A DNA stretch of 64,000 nucleotides from an uncultured Dysgonomonas sp. (GCF_900079725.1 NZ_LT599032.1:866948-930947); one strand, 5' to 3'; positions 25,591 through 34,892 are shown, numbered from the stretch's first letter. Program-made: numbers and translations. The notes: generated by a model not told the origin, from the sequence alone.

Positions 25591-25741
25591 GGGGCAGGGC
25601 TGTTAAGTTCTATTTTTTTACCCTCTGTGTCATATTGAACGGAGTGAAACATCTCGTTTTTCAGGGTCGGGATCCTTCGCTCCACTCAGGATGACAGCAG
25701 AAAATAACAGAACAAAGTAGAGAACTTAACAGCCCTGCCCC
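25591..25741. repeat. 151-bp snapback element
   Basis: Perfect 21-base inverted arms (25591-25611 and 25721-25741) enclose an inner imperfect inverted repeat of about 26 bases (25628-25653 and 25671-25696). The inner arms match the 25-base motif found in the composite repeat at 25951 and 50626. The element has no open reading frame and resembles a REP/BIME or MITE-like palindromic unit. Confidence 0.8.
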
Positions 25742-25823
25742 AAAGGGGACTTACAGAGAGGAAAAAAGTGACAGATAAAAAATAGTAGAAAATGTGTCAA
25801 GTTTGTCAAGTTTTGCACATAAG

Positions 25824-25858
25824 CTATTGACTGACAACTATCAGCTAATAACTAAAAA
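25824..25858. repeat. Degenerate heptad-phase tract
   Basis: Five 7-base units all start with CT (CTATTGA, CTGACAA, CTATCAG, CTAATAA, CTAAAAA). It is weaker than the array at 25508 but in the same period. Confidence 0.45.
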
Positions 25859-25950
25859 GGTGTTACTTTTGTTTCCTTTTTGCTCCTTAGTGTCTTTGTT
25901 GAGTTTTTTAACCACGAAGTAAAAGGAGTAACCCGGAGTTTTTTTGTTAA

Positions 25951-26119
25951 CAGAATGCTTCGCTCTGCTCAGCATGGCAAGATAATTATTAATTTTTCAT
26001 TATTAATTGTTTTCTGTGTTACCTTTTAACTATATATAGTTAACTAACGTAAAAAAACAGAAGATGAAAATAATGAAAAAACTGTCAGATGTGTCAGGTT
26101 TTAACTAAACATAGTTAAT
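25951..26119 (-). repeat. Composite dispersed repeat, copy A
   Basis: Read on the minus strand, this stretch aligns over its length with 50626-50810 on the plus strand. Shared blocks are TTTAGTTAAAACCTGACA, CTGACAGTTTTTT, TATATAGTTAAAA, GGTAACAC, AATTAATAAT and CATGCTGAGC-GAGCGAAG. It is intergenic in both places. Confidence 0.8.
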
Positions 26120-26256
26120 AAAAACAAAAAAAGGTTCCCCATTGATTAGAACTGAGAATTTCTATGCATTTATCATGCCCTTTAAGCCTCGGTATCGAAA
26201 AAGAAACTATCTTTAATCAGTCTTTTGTATTTTATTCAATTTAAAAAACAGGAATC

Positions 26257-26730
26257 ATGAAACCTCTAAAAGCCCTCTTTTTCATAAGTTTACTGCTTAT
26301 AATCTGTATATCCTGCAATAAACATGCATCCATAGAAGGATTGATCTACTACCCTAGCGATTATGTACCTGCAATGAATGTTTGCCTGAAAAATATTGAA
26401 ACAGGTAGTACAATAACCTTACTGACAGGCGAATCAGAAGAGGGAGAAACGGTAAAATACAAGTTTGACAATGTACTTCCCGGCAAATATATTGTATATG
26501 CTATACCGCAAGACGATATTGACGGTGAATCGGCAGGAGGTTATACATACGCTGTTCCCTGCGGATTGGATATTACTTGTACCGACCACAATTTCATCCA
26601 ATTAGATATAGAAGGAGGCGCTGTACTTACAGGGATAGATATAGCCGACTGGTATGATGAAGATATCAGGTATAATGCCGAAAATTTAGGAAAATATAAC
26701 AACAGGAACTTGTTTAATATAGAAGTCTAA
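26257..26730 (+). CDS. Small lipoprotein with a carboxypeptidase-regulatory-like fold
   Basis: A 157-residue protein with a lipoprotein signal ending in IICISC (Cys20). The mature part, ASIEGLIYYPSDYVPAMNVCLKNIET...YKFDNVLPGKYIVYAIP, has the strand pattern of a CarboxypepD_reg-like beta-sandwich domain: a polypeptide with a G-x-I start, then an F-x-N-V-x-P-G-x-Y motif. Four further cysteines are present in the mature chain. No family name or function is recognised. It lies after the repeat-rich region and before an MFS gene that has its own promoter. Confidence 0.75.
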   Translation: MKPLKALFFISLLLIICISCNKHASIEGLIYYPSDYVPAMNVCLKNIETGSTITLLTGESEEGETVKYKFDNVLPGKYIVYAIPQDDIDGESAGGYTYAVPCGLDITCTDHNFIQLDIEGGAVLTGIDIADWYDEDIRYNAENLGKYNNRNLFNIEV

Positions 26731-26755
26731 CCAAAACTTTCTCCCTGAAAAGTAG

Positions 26756-26763
26756 TACCTTTG
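26756..26763 (+). promoter_or_regulatory. -7 element for the MFS efflux gene
   Basis: TACCTTTG matches TAnnTTTG, 30 bases before the ATG at 26794. A 6-bp hairpin (CCGAAT / ATTCGG, 26767-26784) lies in the short leader. Confidence 0.7.
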
Positions 26764-26793
26764 CACCCGAATTTTAAGATTCGGTATTCACAA

Positions 26794-28209
26794 ATGAAGA
26801 TTTTAAACAAGTCCTACACAGTTTCCCTGATTGTTGCTATTGCCTTCTTTATGCAAGGGCTTGATACTACTGCTGTGAATACGGCTGTACCTGCCATGGC
26901 CAAGTCGTTTGGGACGGATGTTGTTCACCTGAGTGCCGGAGTAACATCTTACCTGATCGCATTAGCTATATTCATTCCTGTCAGCGGATGGATTGCCGAC
27001 CGTTTCGGAACACGTAAGGTATTTTGTTTGTCCATCATTCTTTTTATACTGGCCTCTACCCTTTGCGGCACATCGCAAAACCTGACCCAGTTTGTTATCT
27101 TCCGCATATTTCAGGGGATGGCCGGAGCTATGATGACGCCCGTAGGCCGTTTGGCCGTACTGAAAACAACGCCCAAGGAGAATCTGGTAACCGCGATGGC
27201 TTATATCACATGGCCTGCACTGGTTGCCCCTATACTCGGACCGCTGGTGGGGGGTTACCTTACTACATACTGGCACTGGCACTGGATATTTTACCTGAAT
27301 ATACCGATCAGTATTATCTGCGTCGTTCTTGCATGGCATCATATCCCCGAAGAAAAAGACGACACTCCGGTAAAACGGCATTTCGACTTTGTGGGATTCG
27401 TCCTCAGCGGGCTTGCCTTAGCCGGATTTATGTATGGAGTGGAATTGCTGAGCCGTACCGAAGTACCATACTATGTTTCAGGGATAGTCGTTTTGTTCAG
27501 TATTGGTCTACTGGCTTTTAATATCCGGTATTCGCGGCATATATCCAACCCATTGATAGACTATTCGGTAATCAGGATACCAACATACAGGGTTACGATA
27601 TTCACGGGATCAATATCACGCATGGTAATCGGGGTAGCGCCATACCTTGTTCCTCTGATGTTTCAGGAAGGTTTCGGCTTAAGCCCTTTCGAATCGGGAA
27701 CGCTGTTTCTTGCCACTATGGCCGGAAACCTTGTTATGAAGCCTGCTACGATATGGATCATGCGCCATTATAATTTCCGCACAGTACTTATCAGCAACGG
27801 GTTTATGGTTGCCGTATTTACATTCTTCACGGCACTCCTGCTACCGACTACACCAGTTGTATTAATCGTAGTGGTCATGTTCCTGTCGGGGATGTTCCGT
27901 TCCATGCAGTTCAGTGCCATTACCACACTTGCTTTTGCTGATATACCTCAACCCCGCATGACTGCCGCGAATACGCTATACAGTACTGTACAGCAGATGT
28001 CGACCGGTATGGGTATAGCTATGGGCGCTGTATTCCTCCGGTTCTCAAATATGATAAATGGCAGTACCGACCATTATTCGGTTGCGGATTTTCGTCTGGC
28101 ATTCATCTTTGTCGCCATATTAGGCGTAGTCTCCCTATATGGATATACAAAACTGACGCCGGACGCCGGAGATGTGGTGAGAGTGAAGAAAAGGGATAGA
28201 AACGAATAA
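26794..28209 (+). CDS. MFS multidrug efflux transporter, DHA2 (EmrB/QacA-like)
   Basis: A 471-residue protein with about 14 transmembrane helices. Motif A is GWIADRFGTRKVF and motif C is ALVAPILGPLVGGYL, followed by WHWHWIFYLNIPI, all typical of the DHA2 drug:H+ antiporters. The opening LDTTAVNTAVPAMAKSFG carries the helix-1 motif D. I start at 26794 (MKILNKS). A longer frame exists, but it begins inside the -7 promoter box. Substrates cannot be predicted. No EmrA-like partner is adjacent. Confidence 0.9.
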   Translation: MKILNKSYTVSLIVAIAFFMQGLDTTAVNTAVPAMAKSFGTDVVHLSAGVTSYLIALAIFIPVSGWIADRFGTRKVFCLSIILFILASTLCGTSQNLTQFVIFRIFQGMAGAMMTPVGRLAVLKTTPKENLVTAMAYITWPALVAPILGPLVGGYLTTYWHWHWIFYLNIPISIICVVLAWHHIPEEKDDTPVKRHFDFVGFVLSGLALAGFMYGVELLSRTEVPYYVSGIVVLFSIGLLAFNIRYSRHISNPLIDYSVIRIPTYRVTIFTGSISRMVIGVAPYLVPLMFQEGFGLSPFESGTLFLATMAGNLVMKPATIWIMRHYNFRTVLISNGFMVAVFTFFTALLLPTTPVVLIVVVMFLSGMFRSMQFSAITTLAFADIPQPRMTAANTLYSTVQQMSTGMGIAMGAVFLRFSNMINGSTDHYSVADFRLAFIFVAILGVVSLYGYTKLTPDAGDVVRVKKRDRNE

Positions 28210-28231
28210 ACAGTACCCGTCTCCTCGTAAT

Positions 28232-29392
28232 TTACTTTACATAAGGTTTCGGATCAACTTTACCATCTATAATATCTTTTACAACCGATTGCAGCGTAGT
28301 ATAAGCAAGATTGCCGTCATATACGACATTAAAGCCATATTTATCCGCACCTTTTTGCATCACAGGATCGAAACGTCCGGACTTACCTTCCTCTTCGGCA
28401 GGAGTGAACTCGAGAGTAATCGTGGAATCGATGCGGCCATCTTTGTCGGCTACATAGAATATATATTTGGTAATAGTACGGCATGGTGATACTTCGAAGC
28501 GCTCATATGCCGATACGTCTTTATCACCTACGGTAAAATGGTCGACACAGAACATATCTGCAATGCTGGTATTCCAAAGTTCGCCCTGCTGGTACGCAGT
28601 ATATAATCTCGCCTTCGACACATCTGCACGGCTGTAATAACCTAAAGCATTGTAACATTCGACCAGTTTTTCGAGAGAATAGTAATCATCGGGAAAATAT
28701 TCGGTCAATTCCCTGTATGCTTCAGATGCATCCTTGTAGTTTTTATTATCGAACTCAATCTTTCCGATATTATTCAGTACAGTAACATATAATTCTTTGT
28801 CTTTCTCTATTTTCGACTTAGCCACATAGAAAGTATCCAATGCCTGTTTTACATTGTCCTGATTAGCATATACTGCACCTATCATATAAAAGGCTTTCTC
28901 CGATGGATTAGGCATATTTACCGCCTTTCTGTAATTAGCCAAAGCTTTTGTATAATCATCCTGAGCAAAATAAATATCACCAAGGCCGGTATAGTATTCG
29001 GCCTGCTTCGGAGCCAGATTTATAGCCTTTTGTATATCCGCTATACCTTGCGTATGATTTCCATTTGCACTGCTGATAGAGCCTTTTACATAGAGCGCCC
29101 GTGCAGATTTCGCTTCTTTTTGTATTGCCATATCGGCATATCGGGAAGCATTGGGAAAATCATTCAGCCTGATATAAGATTCTGCAACGTACGATAACTC
29201 TTCAGCCGATGATGCACGGGGCGTATTTCCATATTCTTCTATTATTTCGGTATAGAGTCCCTTCTCAAACATTTTCTTGATATCGTCTTTTGGCTTTACA
29301 ACCTGACTTTCATGTGAAAACAGAATATTACCTGAATGGCTTAAAGGAAGTATAAATAATGAAATTAATAATATGCAAGCTGCTTTTTTCAT
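28232..29392 (-). CDS. Periplasmic TPR-repeat protein
   Basis: A 386-residue protein with a signal peptide (MKKAACILLISLFILPLSHSG). About five or six tetratricopeptide repeats span residues 45-270, for example SRYADMAIQKEAKSARALYVKGSISSA, TQGIADIQKAINLAPKQAEYYTGLGDIYFAQ and TKALANYRKAVNMPNPSEKAFYMIGAVYAN. The last 110 residues form a separate domain (CRTITKYIFYVADKDGRIDSTITLE) without a recognised family. Such proteins are usually scaffolds for protein complexes. It lies 60 bases downstream of corA on the same strand and may share its transcript. Confidence 0.8.
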   Translation of the reverse strand: MKKAACILLISLFILPLSHSGNILFSHESQVVKPKDDIKKMFEKGLYTEIIEEYGNTPRASSAEELSYVAESYIRLNDFPNASRYADMAIQKEAKSARALYVKGSISSANGNHTQGIADIQKAINLAPKQAEYYTGLGDIYFAQDDYTKALANYRKAVNMPNPSEKAFYMIGAVYANQDNVKQALDTFYVAKSKIEKDKELYVTVLNNIGKIEFDNKNYKDASEAYRELTEYFPDDYYSLEKLVECYNALGYYSRADVSKARLYTAYQQGELWNTSIADMFCVDHFTVGDKDVSAYERFEVSPCRTITKYIFYVADKDGRIDSTITLEFTPAEEEGKSGRFDPVMQKGADKYGFNVVYDGNLAYTTLQSVVKDIIDGKVDPKPYVK

Positions 29393-29407
29393 CGTTAATT
29401 ATATATT

Positions 29408-29428
29408 AGTTACGAGTTTTTAGTTTAG
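29408..29428. repeat. Short heptad-phase tract
   Basis: Three 7-base units (AGTTACG, AGTTTTT, AGTTTAG) lie between the TPR and corA genes. It shares its first unit with the arrays at 9612 and 54264. Confidence 0.4.
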
Positions 29429-29452
29429 TGGTATTTTATTGTTAACAGGCCT

Positions 29453-30529
29453 TTAAAACCATTTTTGTTTTCTCATCCACAGATAGGTACACAAGGCAAC
29501 CAAAGCCAAAGCTATCCATGAAAAGAAATAACCGTACTCCCACTCTATCTCTGGCATAAACTTAAAATTCATACCCCATACGCCGACCATAAAGGTGAGA
29601 GGAATAAATATAGTAGACACAAACGTCAGACGCTTTATTATTTCATTCATCTTCAGATTGTTATTATTATAATATAAATCCAGCAACGAGGTCAGCGATT
29701 CATGGAATGAAGCCAGGTCGCCCAATGTCGTACGCATACGGTCGTCAAAGTCATTGAAGTAGACGATATTCTCTTCTTTTATCAATTTATTAGTATTATG
29801 CAGCAGGTTGCTATATTCTTCCCTGAGTGCTATCACCGTACGCTTGATATGCATATAATTGACCCTGCACCGATGCATAAACTGGAGGATATCCACAGAA
29901 TCCCTCCGCATTATCAGTTGGTCTTCGATGTCAGCCAGTTTATCCTCTACTGTCATCAGTGTGTTGATATTGGATAAGTTTACGGCATTCAGAAGGATAT
30001 AAAGCAAAAAGTCCGTACTCTTCTGGCGTATCATTCCATTGTTTTCTTCAATATCCTGTTTTACCTCTTCGAAGATAGGGACAAGCGCCTCCTGAAAACT
30101 AATGATAAAATTTTCACCAAAAATAAATGCGATCTGCATATCATCTATATTGGAAGTATCGCTTTCCAGATAAAAAGAGGACATCAATATAAAGGTTACC
30201 TTATCATAAGCTACGATTTTCACAACCCTTTGGTCGGCCAATAAATCTTTCACATCAAATCCATGAAGGTCAAATTCCCTGCAGATACGGTTCACTTCTG
30301 CTGCATCAGAAATACCCTGAACTCTGAACCAGTTCACTTTCGAATTGTCTACACTGCTTTTCAGAGACGCTTGCTGAGGTATGTTCTTTACTTCCATCCG
30401 CATAGAATCGTATTGCAACAACTCCACTGACATCGGAATATCCTTATCTCCCAGATATGCAGGTTTTGTTAACAGGTAATTATTCCGGGGTAACTTATTT
30501 TTGAGTCTTTTTGGTGTTCGTTTACTCAT
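29453..30529 (-). CDS. corA: CorA-family magnesium/metal-ion channel
   Basis: A 358-residue protein. A cytoplasmic domain of about 290 residues with long helices (CRVNYMHIKRTVIALREEYSNLL, DDRMRTTLGDLASFHESLTSLLDLYYN) precedes two C-terminal transmembrane helices. The first is followed by the selectivity motif WGMNF, the CorA hallmark, and the protein ends with basic residues (WMRKQKWF). It conducts Mg2+, possibly Co2+ or Ni2+. I start at MSKRTPKRLK; a longer in-frame start at 30697 would put a promoter box inside the gene and adds a hydrophobic extension unlike the family. Confidence 0.93.
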   Translation of the reverse strand: MSKRTPKRLKNKLPRNNYLLTKPAYLGDKDIPMSVELLQYDSMRMEVKNIPQQASLKSSVDNSKVNWFRVQGISDAAEVNRICREFDLHGFDVKDLLADQRVVKIVAYDKVTFILMSSFYLESDTSNIDDMQIAFIFGENFIISFQEALVPIFEEVKQDIEENNGMIRQKSTDFLLYILLNAVNLSNINTLMTVEDKLADIEDQLIMRRDSVDILQFMHRCRVNYMHIKRTVIALREEYSNLLHNTNKLIKEENIVYFNDFDDRMRTTLGDLASFHESLTSLLDLYYNNNNLKMNEIIKRLTFVSTIFIPLTFMVGVWGMNFKFMPEIEWEYGYFFSWIALALVALCTYLWMRKQKWF

Positions 30530-30565
30530 ATTTATATATGCGATATTACCAATTTTTAGCTGTAT

Positions 30566-30573
30566 CAAAAGTA
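30566..30573 (-). promoter_or_regulatory. -7 element for corA
   Basis: The minus strand reads TACTTTTG, matching TAnnTTTG, about 37 bases before the chosen start. It argues against the longer reading frame. Confidence 0.6.
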
Positions 30574-30753
30574 AGAATAAAATACTATATTTGTACTCTT
30601 TGAAGAGGTATTTAAGGTCGTAAGCGTGCTTATTGTATATACAAATACAACAACGACTGGCTGTTATAATTTTCGGATACATATAAATGCCCTTCATATA
30701 TTTGAACTATAACTAACTATTAAAAGATTTAAACCTAATAAACTGTACAATTA

Positions 30754-32418
30754 ATGGGGGAAGTATTAAACATACTGAAACGGAAAAAGATACAATTCTT
30801 TTTCTTGTTTTACATCTTGCTTCTGGTGCCAATATTATGTCCTCTTGCTCAAAACTTTACCTTCATTGATAAAGTAGCTGTATTCGTGGTATGCGGATTA
30901 CTATTTGCTGCCATATGGGTACTATCTCTCTTTTTAAGTTCCAAATCTGAGAAGATCGTATATTCCATAATGCTGGCTATATCGGTTATTCCGGGTTCTA
31001 TCTTTCTGGCATATCTTCTTTTTGCCCGGGTAATGCTGGAACAGAACAGTGTAACCAGCCTTTTCGAAACAAATCCTGAAGAAAGCAAGGAATTCGTCGC
31101 TCATTACTTAAGTATATGGGTCATAGTCGGCGTATTGATTTATGCAGCAATCCCTATTGTAATGATTTGTACGATGAAATCATTCAAAAAATTAAAAATA
31201 GCAGATAATAAACTGCTCTTCACTTTAAGTATTATCATTATCTTGTGCATTGTCGGCATCAACAGGGTTTCCCGTTCAGTCTACTTTGTCAACTTCTATA
31301 AAACATTCGTCAGCTATAAGCTAAGGACCAGCTATGAAATAAAGACAATAAAAGAGCGACAGAAGGAAGATTATATAGTAGAGACTCTTCGGAAAGATAC
31401 TGTTCCGCTTACAATTGTGGTTGTGATAGGCGAGTCGCTGAACAAACATCATATGTCGCTGTATGGCTACCCGCGTAATACCAATCCGTTGCTATCCCAG
31501 CTTGGTGACAGCCTTATCGTATATCAGGACGTTGTGGCGCCACAGGTACACACCATTCCGGTCATGCGTTCGGTGTTGTCTATGTCCGAACTGAAGCATC
31601 CGGAATACTTCACAGAAAAACCATCTCTTTACGAATTATTTAACCGCAGTGGGTACGATACCTACCTGGTAAGTAATCAGGAATTCAGTGAAGACTGCAA
31701 ATCCAGCTACGATATTCTGTTGACACTAGCGAAAAAGAAATACAATGTAGCTACATATAAGCAACACGACGATATTGTATTGCCCGTATTGGACAAAATA
31801 TTCGATGAAAGCGCTAATAACAGAAATAACAAACTGATAGTCGTACACCTGATAGGGAATCATATGGCCTACGAATTCAGATACCCTAAGGAATATATTG
31901 TATACAATAATAAAAAGGATAATCTGGTTGCGGATGCTCCCTTCAGGGATGATAAAGCTAAAAAGACAATTGACAAGTTCGACAATTCTGTCCTATATAA
32001 CGATTATATAATAAGCAGCATCATAAACACACTGAAAAGCCGCCAGAAAGAAGATGCAGTGATGATATACTTCTCCGACCACGGAGAAGAATTATACGAC
32101 TATCGTGAATTTGCCGGGCACGCATACGAAAAGGTATCGCCAACCATGAGTGAAATACCTTTTATGATATGGATGTCTCCATCGTACAGAAAGAAACACA
32201 CCGACCTTATATTTGACAATAAACGTCCTTATTCTACCGAAGATTTCATCTATTCCCTTTCAGATCTGGCCGGCTTAAGCTATAAGGACTATAACGATTC
32301 CAGAAGTTTATTCTCCAAAGAATTTAAAGCTAAAGAACGCTATGTGGGTGAAAAAAGATATGAGGAAATAAAGGAAAAGTGGCCCCCTAATCCCCCGGAG
32401 GGGGACTTACAAAGATAA
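30754..32418 (+). CDS. Phosphoethanolamine-transferase-like inner-membrane protein (EptA/sulfatase fold)
   Basis: A 554-residue protein with five N-terminal membrane helices (to about residue 185) and a periplasmic alkaline-phosphatase-fold domain. It shows VVVIGESLNKHHMSLYGYPRNTNP, VAPQVHTIPVMRSVLS with the probable nucleophile near Thr267, VVHLIGNHMAYEFRYP and the metal motif YFSDHGEELYD. Such enzymes move phosphoethanolamine from phospholipid to lipid A or glycans. The target here is unknown. The last dozen residues, WPPNPPEGDLQR, are encoded by one arm of a 28-bp palindromic repeat, so the original C-terminus appears to have been replaced or extended. Confidence 0.87.
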   Translation: MGEVLNILKRKKIQFFFLFYILLLVPILCPLAQNFTFIDKVAVFVVCGLLFAAIWVLSLFLSSKSEKIVYSIMLAISVIPGSIFLAYLLFARVMLEQNSVTSLFETNPEESKEFVAHYLSIWVIVGVLIYAAIPIVMICTMKSFKKLKIADNKLLFTLSIIIILCIVGINRVSRSVYFVNFYKTFVSYKLRTSYEIKTIKERQKEDYIVETLRKDTVPLTIVVVIGESLNKHHMSLYGYPRNTNPLLSQLGDSLIVYQDVVAPQVHTIPVMRSVLSMSELKHPEYFTEKPSLYELFNRSGYDTYLVSNQEFSEDCKSSYDILLTLAKKKYNVATYKQHDDIVLPVLDKIFDESANNRNNKLIVVHLIGNHMAYEFRYPKEYIVYNNKKDNLVADAPFRDDKAKKTIDKFDNSVLYNDYIISSIINTLKSRQKEDAVMIYFSDHGEELYDYREFAGHAYEKVSPTMSEIPFMIWMSPSYRKKHTDLIFDNKRPYSTEDFIYSLSDLAGLSYKDYNDSRSLFSKEFKAKERYVGEKRYEEIKEKWPPNPPEGDLQR

Positions 32419-32527
32419 TAGAAATAAAAAGTGACGGAAATAATGAATCTTCATTATTTCCGTCACTTTTTATTCAGCATATTTCTTATACCCTCATTAT
32501 AAGTCCCCCTCCGGGGGATTAGGGGGC
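32382..32527. repeat. 28-bp inverted repeat invading two convergent gene ends
   Basis: Perfect 28-base arms (32382-32409 and 32500-32527; outer part GCCCCCTAATCCCCC) flank a terminator. The left arm is translated as the tail of the transferase. The right arm supplies the TAG stop of the flavodiiron gene. The tail sequence PPNPPEGDL recurs at C-termini in Bacteroidetes genomes, which points to a mobile palindromic unit. Confidence 0.85.
32426..32471. terminator. Bidirectional terminator inside the palindromic unit
   Basis: A perfect 21-bp stem with a 4-base loop has A5/T5 ends on both strands and sits between the convergent stop codons. Confidence 0.9.
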
Positions 32528-33729
32528 TATCTGTCTTGTTTCAACCTGTCGGCCATTGCCTTCCCTAACGAAATACAGGCATCATATGTGTCGTGGCGCA
32601 TTGCCTGACGCATTTCTACAGGTTCGCCAATCACTTCAAACTTAGTATCCAAGGCAAACTGAGCCAGACGTTTCACCGCAGCTCCGGCCCATGTAAACGA
32701 ACCGAAATATCCGAAATAGCGATGTTTCATATCGCGTCCTTCGACTTTCGACAACAAGTATTCCACTTCAGGAAACAGTTTGTTGTTATATGTGGGTGAA
32801 CCTACAATCAGCCCCTTATATTTAAATATATCACGGATGATATAAGAATGTGAACGTTTCGAAACATTGTGCAGTATAATTTCCTTTATACCCTGCTGAG
32901 CCAGCTCATAAGCAACCGTTTCGGCCATTTGCTCGGTGTTTCCGTACATACTGCCATAAGCTATCACTACCCCTTCGTCTCCATCGTAACGGCTGAGCTT
33001 ATCATAGATAGAGATCACTTTTTTGATCTGCTCATCGATAGTCCATACTGGCCCGTGAGTAGAACAAATCATTTTTATATCCAGTGATCCCAGTTTTTCC
33101 AATGCTTTTTGTACCGGAGAGCCAAACTTACCTACTACATTGGAATAATAACGTATCATTTCGTCATAGTAGCGTTCGGGGTGCAATTGCGTATCGGTGA
33201 TACCGCCATCCAGCGTACCGAATGTACCGAAAGCATCTCCCGAGAAGATAATTTTATCGGTAGTATCGTATGTCATCATTGTTTCCGGCCAATGTACCAT
33301 CGGGGTGAGATTAAAGACCAGGTTATGTTTACCCAAAGACAACTGGTCACCATCGTCAATCACCATCACGCCGTCAGTTATACCGTAAAAGCCCTGCACC
33401 ATGTCGGCCGTACGCTTGTTACCTACAACCTTTACGTTGGGATACCTGTTTCTCAGCAAACCGAGAGAACCGGAATGGTCGGGCTCCATATGATTGATAA
33501 TCACATAGTCGAGCGACTTTCCGTTCAAAGCTATTTCCAGTTTATGAAAGAAAATGTCGGAATAACAAATATCAACAGTATCGAACAATGCTGTTTTTTC
33601 ATCCGAAATAAGATAGGAGTTGTAAGAAACTCCTTTAGGCAATGGCCACAGATTTTCAAAAAGATGCTTTGTCCGGTCATTCACTCCGATATAGAATAAG
33701 TCATCTTTTATTGGAATTGGTTTTAACAT
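32527..33729 (-). CDS. Flavodiiron protein (O2/NO reductase)
   Basis: A 400-residue protein with a metallo-beta-lactamase-like diiron domain (1-250) and a flavodoxin domain (about 255-395). Diiron ligands are visible as HMEPDH (His80, Glu82, Asp84, His85), His146 in MVHWPET, Asp165 in FSGDAFG and His225 in CSTHGPVW. The FMN phosphate loop is YGSMYGNTEQMAE. These enzymes reduce O2 to water, or NO to N2O, and protect anaerobes. No rubredoxin domain is fused, so an external electron donor is needed. The stop codon TAG comes from the right arm of the palindromic repeat. Confidence 0.95.
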   Translation of the reverse strand: MLKPIPIKDDLFYIGVNDRTKHLFENLWPLPKGVSYNSYLISDEKTALFDTVDICYSDIFFHKLEIALNGKSLDYVIINHMEPDHSGSLGLLRNRYPNVKVVGNKRTADMVQGFYGITDGVMVIDDGDQLSLGKHNLVFNLTPMVHWPETMMTYDTTDKIIFSGDAFGTFGTLDGGITDTQLHPERYYDEMIRYYSNVVGKFGSPVQKALEKLGSLDIKMICSTHGPVWTIDEQIKKVISIYDKLSRYDGDEGVVIAYGSMYGNTEQMAETVAYELAQQGIKEIILHNVSKRSHSYIIRDIFKYKGLIVGSPTYNNKLFPEVEYLLSKVEGRDMKHRYFGYFGSFTWAGAAVKRLAQFALDTKFEVIGEPVEMRQAMRHDTYDACISLGKAMADRLKQDR

Positions 33730-33827
33730 ACTATCTTGATTAAGTAGTGTAGTGTATTATAATTAAACTATTTTCTTGTAAATACCTGTTGTTTAGGAAC
33801 ATCAAAAAAGCCCAGGAATCCTGCATA

Positions 33828-34892
33828 CTACTTTTTCTTCACATTACTGTTTTTAGGCATAGTGTCCACCTCCGGCGTTTTCTTTGTCAGAGCACTATAT
33901 AATAGCCATATACCCCAGATCACAAACGGAATACTGAGCAGCTGCCCCATATTAATACCGAATGTATCTATCATTTCTACCTCAAACGGTTCCTGAATAT
34001 TTTTAATAAACTCTATACAGAACCTTGAAAAGAAAATACCTATAAGCGATATCCCCAGAATAAGTCCTGTTCTGTTTCTTGCATTGGTCTTATAATACAG
34101 ATACAAACCTAATCCGAATAAAAACAAATAGAAAAGTGCTTCGTATATTTGTGTAGGGTGGCAAGGTAATTCACCCGATCCTCCCATATTGAGAGGCTGA
34201 TGCCACTTAGGATCCCTGATAAAATTGAAACCCCACGGCAAAGTCGTAGGACCTCCGTATATTTCAGAATTCATGAGATTACCCAAACGTATCGACGTTG
34301 CCCCTATAGCTACCCCAACCACAAGACGGTCCAGAGTTTTCACAGTCATCTCTCTTGTCGTATACACCATAGATACACAAATACCGATAAGGAATCCCAT
34401 AAAAGCAGACTCGCCAAAACCCAGAGAAGGAGAAGAACTGACCGTCAGCCCATAGATATACTGGCACAAACCTCCTAAAACCAAACCTATGAGAGCGAAT
34501 ATACCCAGATGTTTCCAGTTCATCTTTTGCCCGGTTATCTTGAGCGAATACAGGCATACACCAATAGTCATTCCTATTGCCCCGCCATGGCTCGCTAATC
34601 CGCCTTCCCACACCATAAGTATCTTAAGGGGATTGGACAGATAATACACAGGATCATAAAACAGGCAATGTCCCAAACGGGCACCTATAACCAGGCCTGT
34701 AAGCACATATAAGAACAGAGAATCGAACCATTTCTCCGGAAGCTTTTCCGACTTATACATCTTCTGCACAACTATCGTTGTGCAAAGAACGCCCGCTGCC
34801 CATAAAATGCCATACCAACGAATTTCTCTGCCAAATAGAGAAAAAGCTTCAGGATTTACATCCCATGTTATAAATGAAAGCATGTCCAGCAT
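33828..34892 (-). CDS. lgt: Prolipoprotein diacylglyceryl transferase
   Basis: A 354-residue membrane enzyme that adds diacylglycerol from phosphatidylglycerol to the lipobox cysteine of prolipoproteins, fitting the many lipoproteins here. Signatures are REIRWYGILWAAGV, GARLGHCLFYDPVYYLS, EGGLASHGGAIG and the Lgt motif SIRLGNLMNSEIYGGPTTLPW. HPTQIYEALFYL closes the catalytic core. It is longer than the E. coli protein, mainly through a charged C-terminal tail (KKTPEVDTMPKNSNVKKK) and loop extensions. Confidence 0.96.
   Translation of the reverse strand: MLDMLSFITWDVNPEAFSLFGREIRWYGILWAAGVLCTTIVVQKMYKSEKLPEKWFDSLFLYVLTGLVIGARLGHCLFYDPVYYLSNPLKILMVWEGGLASHGGAIGMTIGVCLYSLKITGQKMNWKHLGIFALIGLVLGGLCQYIYGLTVSSSPSLGFGESAFMGFLIGICVSMVYTTREMTVKTLDRLVVGVAIGATSIRLGNLMNSEIYGGPTTLPWGFNFIRDPKWHQPLNMGGSGELPCHPTQIYEALFYLFLFGLGLYLYYKTNARNRTGLILGISLIGIFFSRFCIEFIKNIQEPFEVEMIDTFGINMGQLLSIPFVIWGIWLLYSALTKKTPEVDTMPKNSNVKKK

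Larger units (their letters stand above)
25174..26256. other. Repeat-rich non-coding region of about 1.1 kb
   Basis: No credible gene was found between the membrane-protein gene and the lipoprotein gene. In order it holds the promoter and operator of the XRE operon, a heptad array (25508-25556), a 151-bp snapback element (25591-25741), a second heptad-phase tract (25824-25858) and one copy of a composite repeat (25951-26119). Confidence 0.7.

Noticed and set aside
25174-26256. Insertion sequence remnant
   Set aside because: Inverted repeats are present, but there is no transposase or transposase fragment, so it is described as a palindromic repeat element only.
30530-30697. N-terminal extension of CorA
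   Set aside because: It contains a TAnnTTTG element and a hydrophobic stretch not seen in CorA proteins.
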